From an uncultured Erythrobacter sp. (GTDB lineage: Bacteria; Pseudomonadota; Alphaproteobacteria; Sphingomonadales; Sphingomonadaceae): DNA of 64,000 nucleotides. Of the stretch, positions 26,376 to 35,748 are shown one piece after another (the stretch's first letter is position 1; each line of letters begins with the position of its first letter). Where the stretch lies: positions 1,184,001-1,248,000 of the forward strand of contig CANKYK010000002.1 of NCBI GenBank assembly GCA_947488155.1. Reading direction: 5' to 3'. Under the pieces are notes generated by a model. The model searched no databases, had not been told where the DNA came from, and was given only the letters and a program-made list of their open reading frames with translations. Made by a program: the position numbers and the translations under genes.

Positions 26376-27493
26376 ACATGGCGGGCACGCAGCCTTCCCA
26401 AGACCCCGTCACAGACCATAGCAGCAAGCCCGATGCTGCCTCGCAAATCGGCGGGTTGATCTTTGCGGTCGTCCTGGTCGATCCCGATGCGCGCATTGCG
26501 GAGGTCAATCACGCGGCTGAAAACCTACTGGGACAAAGCGCAAAGCGACTGGTCGGACGCTCCGTGCGTGCGGTTGCCGAATTGCTCGATACGCGCGTGC
26601 TCAACCATATCCGCACCTCGCAGGAGGCGGTTGTTGCGCGCGACGTGACCTTGCGTGTTAACCGCGCAGAAAAACGCGTGAACCTGACGATTTCGCCGTT
26701 GACACAGCATCCTGGCTGGCGAGTCATCACCCTGTCGGAAAGCGCGCGTGACGATACTGGCCGCGACGAGCAGAGCGAAGCAACATTGGGCGGACCAGCG
26801 ATCCTGGCGCATGAGATCAAGAACCCTCTCGCCGCCATTCGCGGGGCAGGGCAGCTCGCCGCGCGCAAACTGCCGCATGCAGACAAATCGCTAGCCCGGA
26901 TGATTACCGACGAAGTGGACCGGATTGCGCGCCTGATCGATCGGATGCAGCAATTGGGCAGCAAACAATCGGACCCGGTGGCGCCCTGTAACCCGCATGA
27001 GGCGATCCGATCTGCCATTGCTACCGTGCGCGCCGCGGGCAGCAATGGGGTGGAGATCATCGAAGAGTTCGATCCCTCTTTGCCGCCGGTGCTGGCCAAT
27101 CAAGACGCCCTGGAGCAGGTGCTCATCAATCTGATCTCCAATGCCCGCGATGCTGCGCAGGATCATGAAAACCCTCGCATCATCGTTCAGACGCGGTTTG
27201 TGAGCGGCCTTGCCTTTAATGCTATCCGCATGGGCCGCGCGGTCCGCCTGCCGATTGAGATCACCGTCAGCGACAGCGGACCAGGCATTGATGAGGCTCT
27301 GCGTGATCACGTGTTTGAACCCTTCGTTTCTTCCAAGAAATCCGGGCAGGGGCTGGGCCTTGCCCTCGTGCGCAAGCTAGTGCGTGATATGCAGGGCCGG
27401 ATCGGTCATGAGCGCGATGCCCGCGCCGGATTGACCCATTTCCGCATGCACCTGCGCCAGGTCAAACCTGGCGCGAAGGGAGCGGCGGCATGA
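26372..27493 (+). CDS. ntrB: Nitrogen regulation sensor kinase NtrB
   Basis: A 373-residue soluble histidine kinase. Residues about 28-125 are a PAS domain, then the dimerisation/phospho-acceptor helix with His147 in [13 protein letters not shown], and the ATPase domain with [17 protein letters not shown] and the [12 protein letters not shown]2 box. No membrane segment is visible. With NtrC it senses nitrogen status, in many bacteria through PII protein. Both ends overlap neighbouring genes by four bases, so dusB, ntrB and ntrC are one transcript. Confidence 0.95.
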   Translation: MNMAGTQPSQDPVTDHSSKPDAASQIGGLIFAVVLVDPDARIAEVNHAAENLLGQSAKRLVGRSVRAVAELLDTRVLNHIRTSQEAVVARDVTLRVNRAEKRVNLTISPLTQHPGWRVITLSESARDDTGRDEQSEATLGGPAILAHEIKNPLAAIRGAGQLAARKLPHADKSLARMITDEVDRIARLIDRMQQLGSKQSDPVAPCNPHEAIRSAIATVRAAGSNGVEIIEEFDPSLPPVLANQDALEQVLINLISNARDAAQDHENPRIIVQTRFVSGLAFNAIRMGRAVRLPIEITVSDSGPGIDEALRDHVFEPFVSSKKSGQGLGLALVRKLVRDMQGRIGHERDARAGLTHFRMHLRQVKPGAKGAAA

Positions 27494-28902
27494 GCGGCAA
27501 AGTCCTGTTGGTTGAAGATGATGGGGCGATCGCCACTGTCATTATCGCGGCGCTGGAAGACGAAGGCTTTCAGATTGATCGCTGTGCCAGCATAGCGGAC
27601 CGGAACCGGCTGCTTGATGCGGGCGAATACCTGGTGATGTGCACCGACGTGATGCTGGAGGATGGCGACGGGCTTGCCTCCATGCACGAAGTGAAATCGC
27701 GTGCGCCGGACATGCCAGTGATCGTACTTTCGGCGCAAAACACCCTCGATACCGCCGTGCGGGCGAGCGACAGCGAGGCGTTTGAATACTTCCCCAAGCC
27801 ATTCGACCTGGACGAGCTGGTTCAGGCCGTGCGTCAGGCCGCCGGCCAACGCAGCAAGACCGCCGCCGCGCCAGAAATGGAAGGCGATGGCATGCCTCTG
27901 GTCGGGCGCAGCCAGGCAATGCAGGGCGTGTACCGGATGATCACGCGCGTCCTGCGCAATGATCTCACCGTTCTGGTCACCGGCGAAAGCGGAACGGGCA
28001 AGGAATTGGTCGCCGAAGCTATCCATGAGCTTGGCTCGCGCCGCACAGGGCCGTTTGTTGCAGTGAACGCTGGCGCGATCCCGGCCGACCTCATTGAAAG
28101 CGAGCTGTTCGGGCATGAAAGGGGCGCTTTCACCGGCGCGATCGCTCAGGCCATTGGTAAATTCGAGCAGGCCAATGGTGGCACCCTGTTTCTGGACGAG
28201 ATTGGCGACATGCCGGCAGAGGCGCAAACCCGCCTGCTGCGCGCACTCCAATCGGGCCAGATACGCCGCGTTGGCGGACGGCAGGAAATCGCGGTCGACG
28301 TTCGCATTATCGCTGCGACCAACCGCGACCTTGCCCCTATGATCGCCGCTGGGAACTTCCGCGAAGACCTGTTCTACCGGCTCAACGTGGTGCCGATTGA
28401 GCTCCCGCCTTTGCGGGAGAGACGTGAAGACATCGAGGTATTGTCCCAGCATTTCCTCGCTCAGGCGGGCGAAGATGGCCTGCCACGACGGCAATTGGCT
28501 CCAGAGGCGGTTGAAATGCTGCAGGCGCGCAATTGGCGCGGCAATGTCCGTGAGCTGCGCAATGTTGTCTACCGACTGGCGTTGATGGCGCGCGATGACC
28601 TGATCGACAGCGCGAGCCTGACTGACATTATCGGTGCGGAGACACAGCCGGGCGGGGAGGGCGCACCGAGCGGATTTGCTGGCGCACTGGAGCAATGGCT
28701 GGCGGAGAATAATCCGCAAAACGGCGCGCTCTATCACAGCGCCTTGGCCGCTTTTGAAAAGCCATTGATCGAACATGCGTTGGCTGAAACAGGCGGCAAT
28801 CAACTGCGCGCGTCAAAGTTGTTGGGGATCAATCGCAACACTTTGCGCAAGCGCATCGGTGATCTTGAGATTGAACCTGACCGCTTTACAAGACCGCTTT
28901 AA
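27490..28902 (+). CDS. ntrC: Nitrogen regulator NtrC, sigma-54 activator
   Basis: A 470-residue response regulator with all three expected domains: receiver (1-120) with Asp53 in CTDVMLED; AAA+ domain with Walker A GESGTGKE, the sigma-54 contact loop GAFTGA intact within HERGAFTGAI, and Walker B LFLDEIGDMP; and a C-terminal Fis-type helix-turn-helix (LAETGGNQLRASKLLGINRNTLRKRI). It should therefore activate sigma-54 promoters of nitrogen assimilation genes, in contrast to NtrX downstream. Translationally coupled to ntrB. Confidence 0.96.
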   Translation: MSGKVLLVEDDGAIATVIIAALEDEGFQIDRCASIADRNRLLDAGEYLVMCTDVMLEDGDGLASMHEVKSRAPDMPVIVLSAQNTLDTAVRASDSEAFEYFPKPFDLDELVQAVRQAAGQRSKTAAAPEMEGDGMPLVGRSQAMQGVYRMITRVLRNDLTVLVTGESGTGKELVAEAIHELGSRRTGPFVAVNAGAIPADLIESELFGHERGAFTGAIAQAIGKFEQANGGTLFLDEIGDMPAEAQTRLLRALQSGQIRRVGGRQEIAVDVRIIAATNRDLAPMIAAGNFREDLFYRLNVVPIELPPLRERREDIEVLSQHFLAQAGEDGLPRRQLAPEAVEMLQARNWRGNVRELRNVVYRLALMARDDLIDSASLTDIIGAETQPGGEGAPSGFAGALEQWLAENNPQNGALYHSALAAFEKPLIEHALAETGGNQLRASKLLGINRNTLRKRIGDLEIEPDRFTRPL

Positions 28903-28961
28903 CGCAATCGCCACAGTTTAGCCTTGCAATTGAGCAACACTGGCGTTGTAAAGTCGCAACG

Positions 28962-31187
28962 ATGGATACGGCGATAGCAACATCAATTCAGCGCTCCCCG
29001 CGCTGGTGGCGGCGGCTCGTCGTTCGTTCGCGGCGTGCCAATATGTTCGCTTGGCTCGAAGCTCTCTCGGCAATCACTCTAATCGTTGCTTTGTGGGCCA
29101 CATGGTTCGCCTATTCCAGCGCCCCTCAAGAAGACGAACTGCTTCCCAGCTTGCAGGTTTCGCTGCTGTTGATGGCGACATTGGTTCCGGCGATGGCTCT
29201 GCTGGTCTTAATCGGCAGGCGGCTTGCGCTGAGGCGCGCCGCAGGCAGCACTGCGCGCCTGCACGTCCGCCTCGTGTTCTTCTTCTCGCTGATCGCGGCG
29301 ATACCGACGCTGCTCGTATCAGGTTTTGCCGCATTCCTGTTCCAATCGGGCGTCGATTTCTGGTTCAGCGACGATTCCAGAGGCCTGATGCGCAACGCCA
29401 ATGAGTTGGCGCAGAATTACTACGACCAAAACCAACGCGACGTTGAAGAAGAAACCATCGCCATGGCCAGCGATATGCGCTTCATCCTTGAGCGCATTTC
29501 TATCGCCGACGATGGCTTCGCCGACCGCTACGCCTATCAGGCGCAGGCCCGCGAGATCTCCGAGAGCGCAGTGTTGCAAAGGCTTGATGACAACACGCTG
29601 AGAACAGCGGCCATCATGAATCTGATGGAGGACAACAGCCCGCTCGCCTTCAGCCAAGAGGTGTTGTCGCGGCTCGACGCAGGTGAATTTGTGGTCGTGC
29701 AAGGCAGTCCTGAGCGGATTGTGGCGCTTGCACCGATCGACCGCGATAGCGGCATCTACCTCTACAACGCCCGGACATCCGAGGAAGATTCCTTTGTTTA
29801 CTGGGAGAAGGCGCAATCTGTTGCCGCCAGCTATAATGCGCTGACAGCGGACGCACGCACTCTGCAATTGCGGTTCAACCTCGCACTCGTGGTGGTCAGC
29901 CTGCTGCTGGTGGGCCTCGCCATCTGGTTCGCGCTGCGCTTTGCCGATCGTCAGGTTGAGCCATTGACTGATCTGGTCGGCGCCGCTCGCAAAGTGGGGC
30001 AGGGCAACTTCGCACTTAGGGTGGAAGGGCGTACCGGAGCGGATGAGATCGGCCTGCTGAACCGCGCGTTCAACAGGATGACATCGCAGCTGGAAAAGCA
30101 GACCGACGATCTGATGAACGCCAATCGCCAGATTGATGATCGGCGGATGTTCACCGAGGCGGTGCTGGAATCAGTGAGCGCAGGCGTCATTTCCGTCGAC
30201 GATGAGAGCCGCGTGATGCTGATGAACAATTCAGCGCAGGCCCTGCTCGCCGACGACACGGACACCGATTTGACTGGCAGTTCGATGTCAGAACTATCGC
30301 CAGAGATCTGCGCAATCCTGCGCGAAGGTAAAGAACGCGGCCTGGTCACCCATGCCAAAGGATCAGAGCTGCTGACGCTGGCCGTCAAAATTGCGCCCGG
30401 GATGCGCGGCCATGTGATCACATTTGAAGACATTACTCGCCAACTGCTCGATCAACGTCAGGCCGCTTGGTCCGATGTTGCGCGCCGCATCGCCCATGAG
30501 ATCAAGAACCCGCTCACACCCATTCAACTCGCGACCGAACGGCTAAAACGCCGCTATCGTAAGCAGATAGAGAACGATGGTGAGCTGTTTGACGAGTTGA
30601 CCAGCACAATCGTGCGCCAAGTGGGCGACCTGCGCAAAATGGTGGATGAGTTTTCATCCTTTGCGCGCCTGCCCAAGCCGGTGTTTCGCAATGAAGATGC
30701 GCTCGACCTGGTGCGACAGTCGCTGTTTTTGCAGGATGTTGCCCACCCATGGGTCAACTTTCAGCTCAACTATGATCAACTGATGCGCGAAGATATTTTG
30801 CATAAGACCCTCAGTTGCGACCGGCATCAGGTTGGCCAGGCCATGACAAACATCCTGAAGAATGCGGTGGAAGCGGTGGAAACGCGCAGGACCGATACAG
30901 GCCCCGATTTCCAAGGTCAGGTGACGGTTGAACTGGCCAGTGATGAGGCAACCTTCACGATCACGGTAGAGGACAATGGCATTGGCCTGCCGCAAGAGCG
31001 CGAACGTATCACCGAACCCTATATGACCACCCGCGAGAAGGGCACTGGCCTGGGCCTCGCGATCGTCAATAAGATCGTCGACGAGCATGGCGGCGATATG
31101 AGCTTTGCCGGCGCCCCCAGCGGCGGCACTCGCGTGCAATTGCGCTTTGCGCGCGATCCGCAAGTGACCGAAAGCGAACCTGCATAA
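28962..31187 (+). CDS. ntrY: Membrane sensor kinase NtrY
   Basis: A 741-residue inner-membrane histidine kinase. Several hydrophobic helices near the N terminus (about 30-60, 65-85, 100-125) precede a periplasmic domain (about 130-300), another membrane helix (about 305-325), a HAMP segment, a PAS domain (about 375-490), the phospho-acceptor His512 in [15 protein letters not shown], and an ATPase domain ending GTGLGLAIVNKIV. This is the layout of NtrY, partner of NtrX in nitrogen and redox/envelope control. It starts 59 bases after ntrC and may be partly independently expressed. Confidence 0.95.
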   Translation: MDTAIATSIQRSPRWWRRLVVRSRRANMFAWLEALSAITLIVALWATWFAYSSAPQEDELLPSLQVSLLLMATLVPAMALLVLIGRRLALRRAAGSTARLHVRLVFFFSLIAAIPTLLVSGFAAFLFQSGVDFWFSDDSRGLMRNANELAQNYYDQNQRDVEEETIAMASDMRFILERISIADDGFADRYAYQAQAREISESAVLQRLDDNTLRTAAIMNLMEDNSPLAFSQEVLSRLDAGEFVVVQGSPERIVALAPIDRDSGIYLYNARTSEEDSFVYWEKAQSVAASYNALTADARTLQLRFNLALVVVSLLLVGLAIWFALRFADRQVEPLTDLVGAARKVGQGNFALRVEGRTGADEIGLLNRAFNRMTSQLEKQTDDLMNANRQIDDRRMFTEAVLESVSAGVISVDDESRVMLMNNSAQALLADDTDTDLTGSSMSELSPEICAILREGKERGLVTHAKGSELLTLAVKIAPGMRGHVITFEDITRQLLDQRQAAWSDVARRIAHEIKNPLTPIQLATERLKRRYRKQIENDGELFDELTSTIVRQVGDLRKMVDEFSSFARLPKPVFRNEDALDLVRQSLFLQDVAHPWVNFQLNYDQLMREDILHKTLSCDRHQVGQAMTNILKNAVEAVETRRTDTGPDFQGQVTVELASDEATFTITVEDNGIGLPQERERITEPYMTTREKGTGLGLAIVNKIVDEHGGDMSFAGAPSGGTRVQLRFARDPQVTESEPA

Positions 31188-31256
31188 TGCCCGTGCAAAT
31201 CGCCTCAATCCCGTCCCCCCAAATGCCCCCACAAATACCGCAGGGAGAAGCCAACA

Positions 31257-32645
31257 ATGGCTATTGAAATCCTGGTTGTTGATGATGAACGCGATATTCG
31301 CGAGCTGGTCGCCGGAGTGCTCGGTGATGAAGGTTATGAATGCCGCACCGCCGCCGACAGCACCGGCGCGCTGGCCGCAATTGATGAGCGTCGCCCGAGC
31401 CTGATTTTGCTCGATGTCTGGCTCCACGGCAGCGAGATGGACGGGCTGGAATTGCTCGATGCAATCAAATTGCGAGAGCCTGACCTGCCAGTCATCATCT
31501 TCTCTGGCCATGGCAATATCGACACCGCTGTGTCGGCCGTCAGCCGCGGGGCTATGGACTTCATTGAGAAGCCATTTGAGGCCGAACGCTTGCTGCTGCT
31601 GGTCGAGCGCGCGACCGAGACCGAGCGTCTGCGCCGCGAAAATTCGCGGCTGCGCGAAGGCACAGCAGAGGGCGCAGAGTTCACGGGCAATTCTTCCGCC
31701 ATCAACACGGTTCGCGCGACCTTGAAACGGGTTGCCAATACTGGCAGCAGGGTGCTGATTTCCGGTCCTGCAGGAGCGGGGAAAGAGGTCGCCGCGCGCC
31801 TGCTTCATTCCTGGAGCCCGCGCGCAGAAAGCGCCTTTGTCACGGTCAATTCTGCCCGCATCACGTCAGAGCGCTTTGAGCGCGAATTGTTTGGCGAGGA
31901 ATCCAACGGCAAACTGGTTCAACCCGGCCTGCTCGAGTTGGCCGACGGCGGAACTCTGTTCCTCGATGAGATCGCCGACATGCCGATGTCTACCCAGGCG
32001 CGGATTTTACGCGTCCTCACGGAACAAAGCTTCGTGAGGGTAGGGGGCACGCGCCAAATCGGCGTGGATGTGCGCGTTGTGTCTGCCAGTTCGCGCGATC
32101 TTGCGCTTGAAATGGAAGAGAAACGGTTTCGCGAAGACCTGTTCTACCGCCTCAACGTGGTGCCGATCACCATTCCGTCTCTGGCAGAGCGACGCGACGA
32201 TATACCCGCGCTAGCGGAACATTTCTTCACCCGCTATTCGACCGATCAAGGGATCGCGCCGCCGCAAATCTCTGAAGAGGCAATGGGCGCGCTTCAAGCC
32301 TATGATTGGCCCGGCAATGTTCGCCAATTGCGCAATGTTGTAGAACGCACGATCATCATGACACCGCGTGAAAAGCTGACGGTGGTCGAAACAGACATGC
32401 TGCCTTCGGAAATCACTGGCGGAAAACTCTCCGCCTCCGGTCAGGGTTTCTCAGCCATGATGGGCGTGCCGCTGCGCGAGGCGCGTGAAAGTTTCGAGCG
32501 CGAATATCTGACCATTCAGATCAGGCGTTTTTCTGGAAATATCTCAAAAACGGCAACTTTTATCGGGATGGAACGCTCTGCCTTGCACCGCAAGCTGAAG
32601 CTGCTCGGCATGGCCGAACGGCGCGAAACTGCGCGCAAAGGCTAA
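31257..32645 (+). CDS. ntrX: Response regulator NtrX
   Basis: A 462-residue regulator: receiver (1-120) with Asp53 in LLDVWLHG; AAA+ domain with Walker A GPAGAGKE and Walker B LFLDEIADMP; Fis-type helix-turn-helix at the C terminus (NISKTATFIGMERSALHRKLK). The sigma-54 loop is gone: where NtrC has HERGAFTGA, this protein has a shorter EESNGKLVQPG, so direct sigma-54 activation is unlikely. It should instead act as a DNA-binding regulator with the usual polymerase. GGAGAAG precedes the ATG; ntrY lies 69 bases upstream and hfq follows 192 bases downstream. Confidence 0.94.
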   Translation: MAIEILVVDDERDIRELVAGVLGDEGYECRTAADSTGALAAIDERRPSLILLDVWLHGSEMDGLELLDAIKLREPDLPVIIFSGHGNIDTAVSAVSRGAMDFIEKPFEAERLLLLVERATETERLRRENSRLREGTAEGAEFTGNSSAINTVRATLKRVANTGSRVLISGPAGAGKEVAARLLHSWSPRAESAFVTVNSARITSERFERELFGEESNGKLVQPGLLELADGGTLFLDEIADMPMSTQARILRVLTEQSFVRVGGTRQIGVDVRVVSASSRDLALEMEEKRFREDLFYRLNVVPITIPSLAERRDDIPALAEHFFTRYSTDQGIAPPQISEEAMGALQAYDWPGNVRQLRNVVERTIIMTPREKLTVVETDMLPSEITGGKLSASGQGFSAMMGVPLREARESFEREYLTIQIRRFSGNISKTATFIGMERSALHRKLKLLGMAERRETARKG

Positions 32646-32837
32646 AACTTCCAGGCTTTTTTCGTCCAACCGGCCACTCGCGCCGATTAACACGAAACTT
32701 GCATAAAATTCAGCCATTGCCCCAAGGCGAAGCAATCGCCATGTTATGGGTGAAACGGCATGAGGGATGGGTGGGCTATCCCCCGGCCAGATTGCGGACC
32801 GGACAAACCGGCCGCCAAAAACAATAGGAGCATAAAA

Positions 32838-33392
32838 ATGTCCGATGGGCGAACTCTCTCCCCGCGCCCCCGCAGCGAACCGGCTGAGCCAGCAGGCAAA
32901 GCAGCGGCAAAAGATGGCAAGCAGGCCAATCTGCAAGATGTGTTCCTTAACATGCTGCGCAAGAACAAGATTCCTGTGACGATGTTTCTGGTCAAGGGCG
33001 TAAAACTGCAGGGTATTGTCACGTGGTTTGACAATTTCTCCATCCTGCTGCGCCGTGATGGCCAATCGCAATTGGTCTATAAGCACGCAATCTCTACGAT
33101 CATGCCAGGCCAGGATATGGACGCCGATCAGTTTCAGATCCGCGCCGGAAATAGGCGACAGCGTCTGCTGCAGGACATCTTCCTCAGCCGCGTGAGCGAG
33201 GCTGAGGTGCAGGTCACCATGTTCCTGGTCAACGGCGTGATGCTGCAAGGCCGCATCGCATCCTACGATCTGTTTTGCATGCTGCTGGAACGTGATGGTG
33301 CCGTGCAATTGGCCTATAAGCACGCTGTTTCAACCATTCAGCCCGCAGGGCCGATTGATCTCAGCGATGATGGCGAAGAGTTCGACAGCTGA
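32838..33392 (+). CDS. hfq: RNA chaperone Hfq, tandem two-domain form
   Basis: The 184-residue protein contains two Sm/Hfq domains, at about 30-90 and 109-169, whereas ordinary Hfq is 70-110 residues with one. Both keep the core: LQD-F at the start of the helix, the FLV-GV-LQG Sm1 strand, and YKHA-STI as Sm2. Domain 1 also keeps the basic rim (RKNK) and the distal-site KLQG. Domain 2 has SRVSEAE at the rim and MLQG, so those RNA-contact residues are lost. If it forms the usual ring, three chains would give six domains with alternating properties. TAGGAG precedes the ATG. Tandem Hfq is known from Sphingomonadales. Confidence 0.95.
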   Translation: MSDGRTLSPRPRSEPAEPAGKAAAKDGKQANLQDVFLNMLRKNKIPVTMFLVKGVKLQGIVTWFDNFSILLRRDGQSQLVYKHAISTIMPGQDMDADQFQIRAGNRRQRLLQDIFLSRVSEAEVQVTMFLVNGVMLQGRIASYDLFCMLLERDGAVQLAYKHAVSTIQPAGPIDLSDDGEEFDS

Positions 33393-34711
33393 GCTTTGAT
33401 GATGATCTGCAGGATGAGGTAACCCGCGGGGCGCGGGCCCTGGTGCTATGCCCGGATATCCGCACGCTCAAATACGATCTCGACGCGCCTGAACGGCTCG
33501 AAGAGGCGCAAGGCCTCGCGCTAGCGATTGGTGTGGTGATCGCCCATTCCGAGATCCTGCCCATTCGCCAGATGCAACCGAACACGTTGTTTGGCTCTGG
33601 TCAGGTGCAGAATATCGCCGCTTGGTGTGAGCTGCACGAGGCGGAATTGGTTGTGGTTGATGGCGCTCTCACTCCGATCCAACAGCGCAATCTTGAGGAT
33701 CGACTCAAACGCAAGGTGATCGACCGCACGGGCTTGATCCTTGAAATCTTTGGTGAGCGCGCGGCAACGGCGGAAGGCCGCCTGCAGGTTGAGCTTGCCC
33801 ATTTGGACTATCAGCAGAGCCGACTGGTACGCAGCTGGACCCACCTGGAGCGGCAACGCGGCGGTTTCGGCTTCCTCGGCGGTCCGGGTGAGACCCAGAT
33901 TGAGGCCGACAGGCGGATGATCCGCCAGCGCATGGGCCGATTGCGCCGCGAGCTGGAGCAAGTGCGCAAGACCCGGCAATTGCACCGCGACCGACGGGGA
34001 AGGGCGCCGTGGCCCATCATCGCGCTCGTCGGCTATACCAACGCCGGGAAATCCACACTTTTCAATCGCTTGACCGGCGCAGAGGTGATGGCGGAAGATC
34101 TGCTGTTCGCCACGCTTGATCCGACCATGCGCGCAATCAGCATGCCCGGTGTGGAAAAGGCGATTCTGTCAGACACGGTTGGCTTCATCTCTGACCTACC
34201 GACGCAGTTGGTCGCGGCATTCCGCGCCACCTTGGAAGAGGTTACCGGCGCGGACATCATCCTGCATGTGCGCGATATGGCCAATCCCGCCCATCAGGCT
34301 CAAAAGAAACAGGTGATGGACGTACTCGGCGAGCTAGGGGTAGTTGAGCCGATCACGGGCGCCAGCGATATTCCGATTCTTGAAGTTTGGAACAAGATTG
34401 ATCTAGCAGAGCCAGAGCGCGCCGAGGAGCTGCGCACAGCCGCCGAGGCGCATGATGATTGCGCAGTGATTTCAGCGATTAGCGGCGAAGGCATCGAAGA
34501 GCTCCTCACCATCGTCGCCGATATGCTGACCTCCAAGGCGCAAGTCATCACCGTGACACTGCCAGCCAGTGATGGACGGCGGATCGCCTGGCTGCATGCG
34601 CATGGCGATGTGGTGGATGAAAGCGATGCTGGGGAAGGGGACACCGGCCCCTTAAGAGCGTTGACCGTACGGCTCAATCCCAAGGAATTGGGGCAGTACG
34701 AGACGCTTTAG
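33389..34711 (+). CDS. hflX: GTPase HflX
   Basis: The 440-residue ribosome-associated GTPase splits stalled or heat-damaged 70S ribosomes. The glycine-rich N-terminal domain has [21 protein letters not shown] the linker helices, and the G domain [22 protein letters not shown] and WNKIDL. The frame is protein-like back to the hfq stop, reading [18 protein letters not shown], but holds no ATG there; the best start is a CTG at 33389 overlapping the hfq TGA as CTGA, with GAAGAG eight bases upstream. A GTG at 33443 would cut 18 residues. The end is six bases from the convergent mazG end. Confidence 0.93.
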   Translation: MSFDDDLQDEVTRGARALVLCPDIRTLKYDLDAPERLEEAQGLALAIGVVIAHSEILPIRQMQPNTLFGSGQVQNIAAWCELHEAELVVVDGALTPIQQRNLEDRLKRKVIDRTGLILEIFGERAATAEGRLQVELAHLDYQQSRLVRSWTHLERQRGGFGFLGGPGETQIEADRRMIRQRMGRLRRELEQVRKTRQLHRDRRGRAPWPIIALVGYTNAGKSTLFNRLTGAEVMAEDLLFATLDPTMRAISMPGVEKAILSDTVGFISDLPTQLVAAFRATLEEVTGADIILHVRDMANPAHQAQKKQVMDVLGELGVVEPITGASDIPILEVWNKIDLAEPERAEELRTAAEAHDDCAVISAISGEGIEELLTIVADMLTSKAQVITVTLPASDGRRIAWLHAHGDVVDESDAGEGDTGPLRALTVRLNPKELGQYETL

Positions 34712-34717
34712 AGCGGT

Positions 34718-35494
34718 TTAATCGGACGTTTCGTTCCGTTTTACCCGCTGCCACAGCTGCTCTTGCTCATCGAGCGACAGCTCAGGAAATGCACCTTCGC
34801 TGAGCGCCTCCATGCTGCGAAACCGCCGCTCAAACTTGGCATTGGCCGCTCGCAAAGCATCCTCTGCGCTGATCCCATGCGCGCGGACATAATTCACCGC
34901 TGCGAACAGCAGATCACCCGCTTCCTCGACTTTGTGAATGTCAGAGGATGCAGCCTCAAGCTCTTGCATTTCCTCGTTTACCTTCGCCGCAGGTCCAGCG
35001 GTGTCTGGCCAGTCAAAACCAGTGCGCGCGGCGCGTTTTTGCAGCTTTTGCGCCCGCGTCAACGCTGGCAGCGCCAGAGCAACGCCGTCCATTGCGCTCA
35101 TTTCGCCTCTTTCGCTGCGTTCGGCTTCTTTCAGGTTTTCCCAGCGGGTTTCGCCCATAGTGCCGTCTTCACCGCCAAAGATGTGCGGATGGCGTGCCTC
35201 CATCTTGTCGGAAATGGACCGGGCGACATCCTCAAAGGCAAACTCGCCGTATTCCTCCGCCATGCGCGCATGAAACACGACCTGAAGCAGCAAATCGCCA
35301 AGTTCACCTCGCAGCTCGTCCATATCCGCGCGCTCAATCGCATCGGCAACTTCGTAGGCTTCCTCGATCGTGTACGGCGCGATTGTCTTGAAGGTTTGCG
35401 CGACATCCCATTCACAGCCACTCTTTGGATCGCGCAACCGCGCCATAATCTTGAGCAATCGATCAATTTGGGTGGTTGGGGGAGTATCGCTCAT
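34718..35494 (-). CDS. mazG: Nucleoside triphosphate pyrophosphohydrolase MazG
   Basis: A 258-residue all-helical house-cleaning enzyme that hydrolyses NTPs to NMP and pyrophosphate. Both tandem MazG domains are present: the first with TIEEAYEVADAI and ELRGELGDLLLQVVFHA, the second with NEEMQELEAA and KVEEAGDLLFAAVN, giving the EExxE and ExxD magnesium-site patterns. Length equals the E. coli enzyme. It is the last gene of the long minus-strand run but is separated from the one before by 83 bases holding an AT-rich palindrome, so it probably also has its own promoter. Confidence 0.95.
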   Translation of the reverse strand: MSDTPPTTQIDRLLKIMARLRDPKSGCEWDVAQTFKTIAPYTIEEAYEVADAIERADMDELRGELGDLLLQVVFHARMAEEYGEFAFEDVARSISDKMEARHPHIFGGEDGTMGETRWENLKEAERSERGEMSAMDGVALALPALTRAQKLQKRAARTGFDWPDTAGPAAKVNEEMQELEAASSDIHKVEEAGDLLFAAVNYVRAHGISAEDALRAANAKFERRFRSMEALSEGAFPELSLDEQEQLWQRVKRNETSD

Positions 35495-35523
35495 GGGACC
35501 CGAAGTTCCGTAATGTAAGATTG

Positions 35524-35537
35524 ATAATATATATTAT
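35524..35537. promoter_or_regulatory. Perfect 14-base AT palindrome upstream of mazG
   Basis: ATAATATATATTAT is its own reverse complement and lies in a pure A/T island (about 35520-35550) inside otherwise GC-rich DNA, 30 bases before the mazG start codon. TATATT/TATTAT within it can serve as a -10 element on the minus strand, or the palindrome may be a protein-binding site. Confidence 0.45.
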
Positions 35538-35577
35538 GTTAAATTAAGGAATGCTTGCCAGCGCCCTCTGATGCCCC

Positions 35578-35748
35578 TCAACCTCGGATTAGACTCACCA
35601 ACAGAAACGCTCCACCAAAGATCGCGACCCACGTCAGGGCCTGCTGCGCCGCCTTACCCCAGTCTTTCTGGTAAGACGCATAAGCGCTGCCAACCAAGAC
35701 CAGCCAACCGATCGCCAAAACAATCTGTAGAACCGCCATTTCACTCAT
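35578..35748 (-). CDS. Small two-helix membrane protein (56 residues)
   Basis: This short gene reads MSEMAVLQIVLAIGWLVLVG to start and ends LVSLIRG before TGA. Two hydrophobic helices (about residues 6-23 and 38-54) flank a basic, Gln-rich hairpin (SYQKDWGKAAQQ), so it is a small inner-membrane protein. Support for it being real: its ATG overlaps the stop of the metallo-hydrolase gene as ATGA, GGAG lies eight bases before the ATG, and the composition is that of a membrane protein. I do not know its function. An internal ATG three codons later is possible. Confidence 0.75.
   Translation of the reverse strand: MSEMAVLQIVLAIGWLVLVGSAYASYQKDWGKAAQQALTWVAIFGGAFLLVSLIRG

Noticed and set aside
27406-28803. 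465-codon open frame antisense to ntrC
   Set aside because: It is explained by the GC-rich codon use of ntrC; ntrC itself has all motifs of a real gene.
30654-31808. 384-codon open frame antisense to ntrY and ntrX
   Set aside because: It spans two well-defined genes and the gap between them and has no domain of its own.
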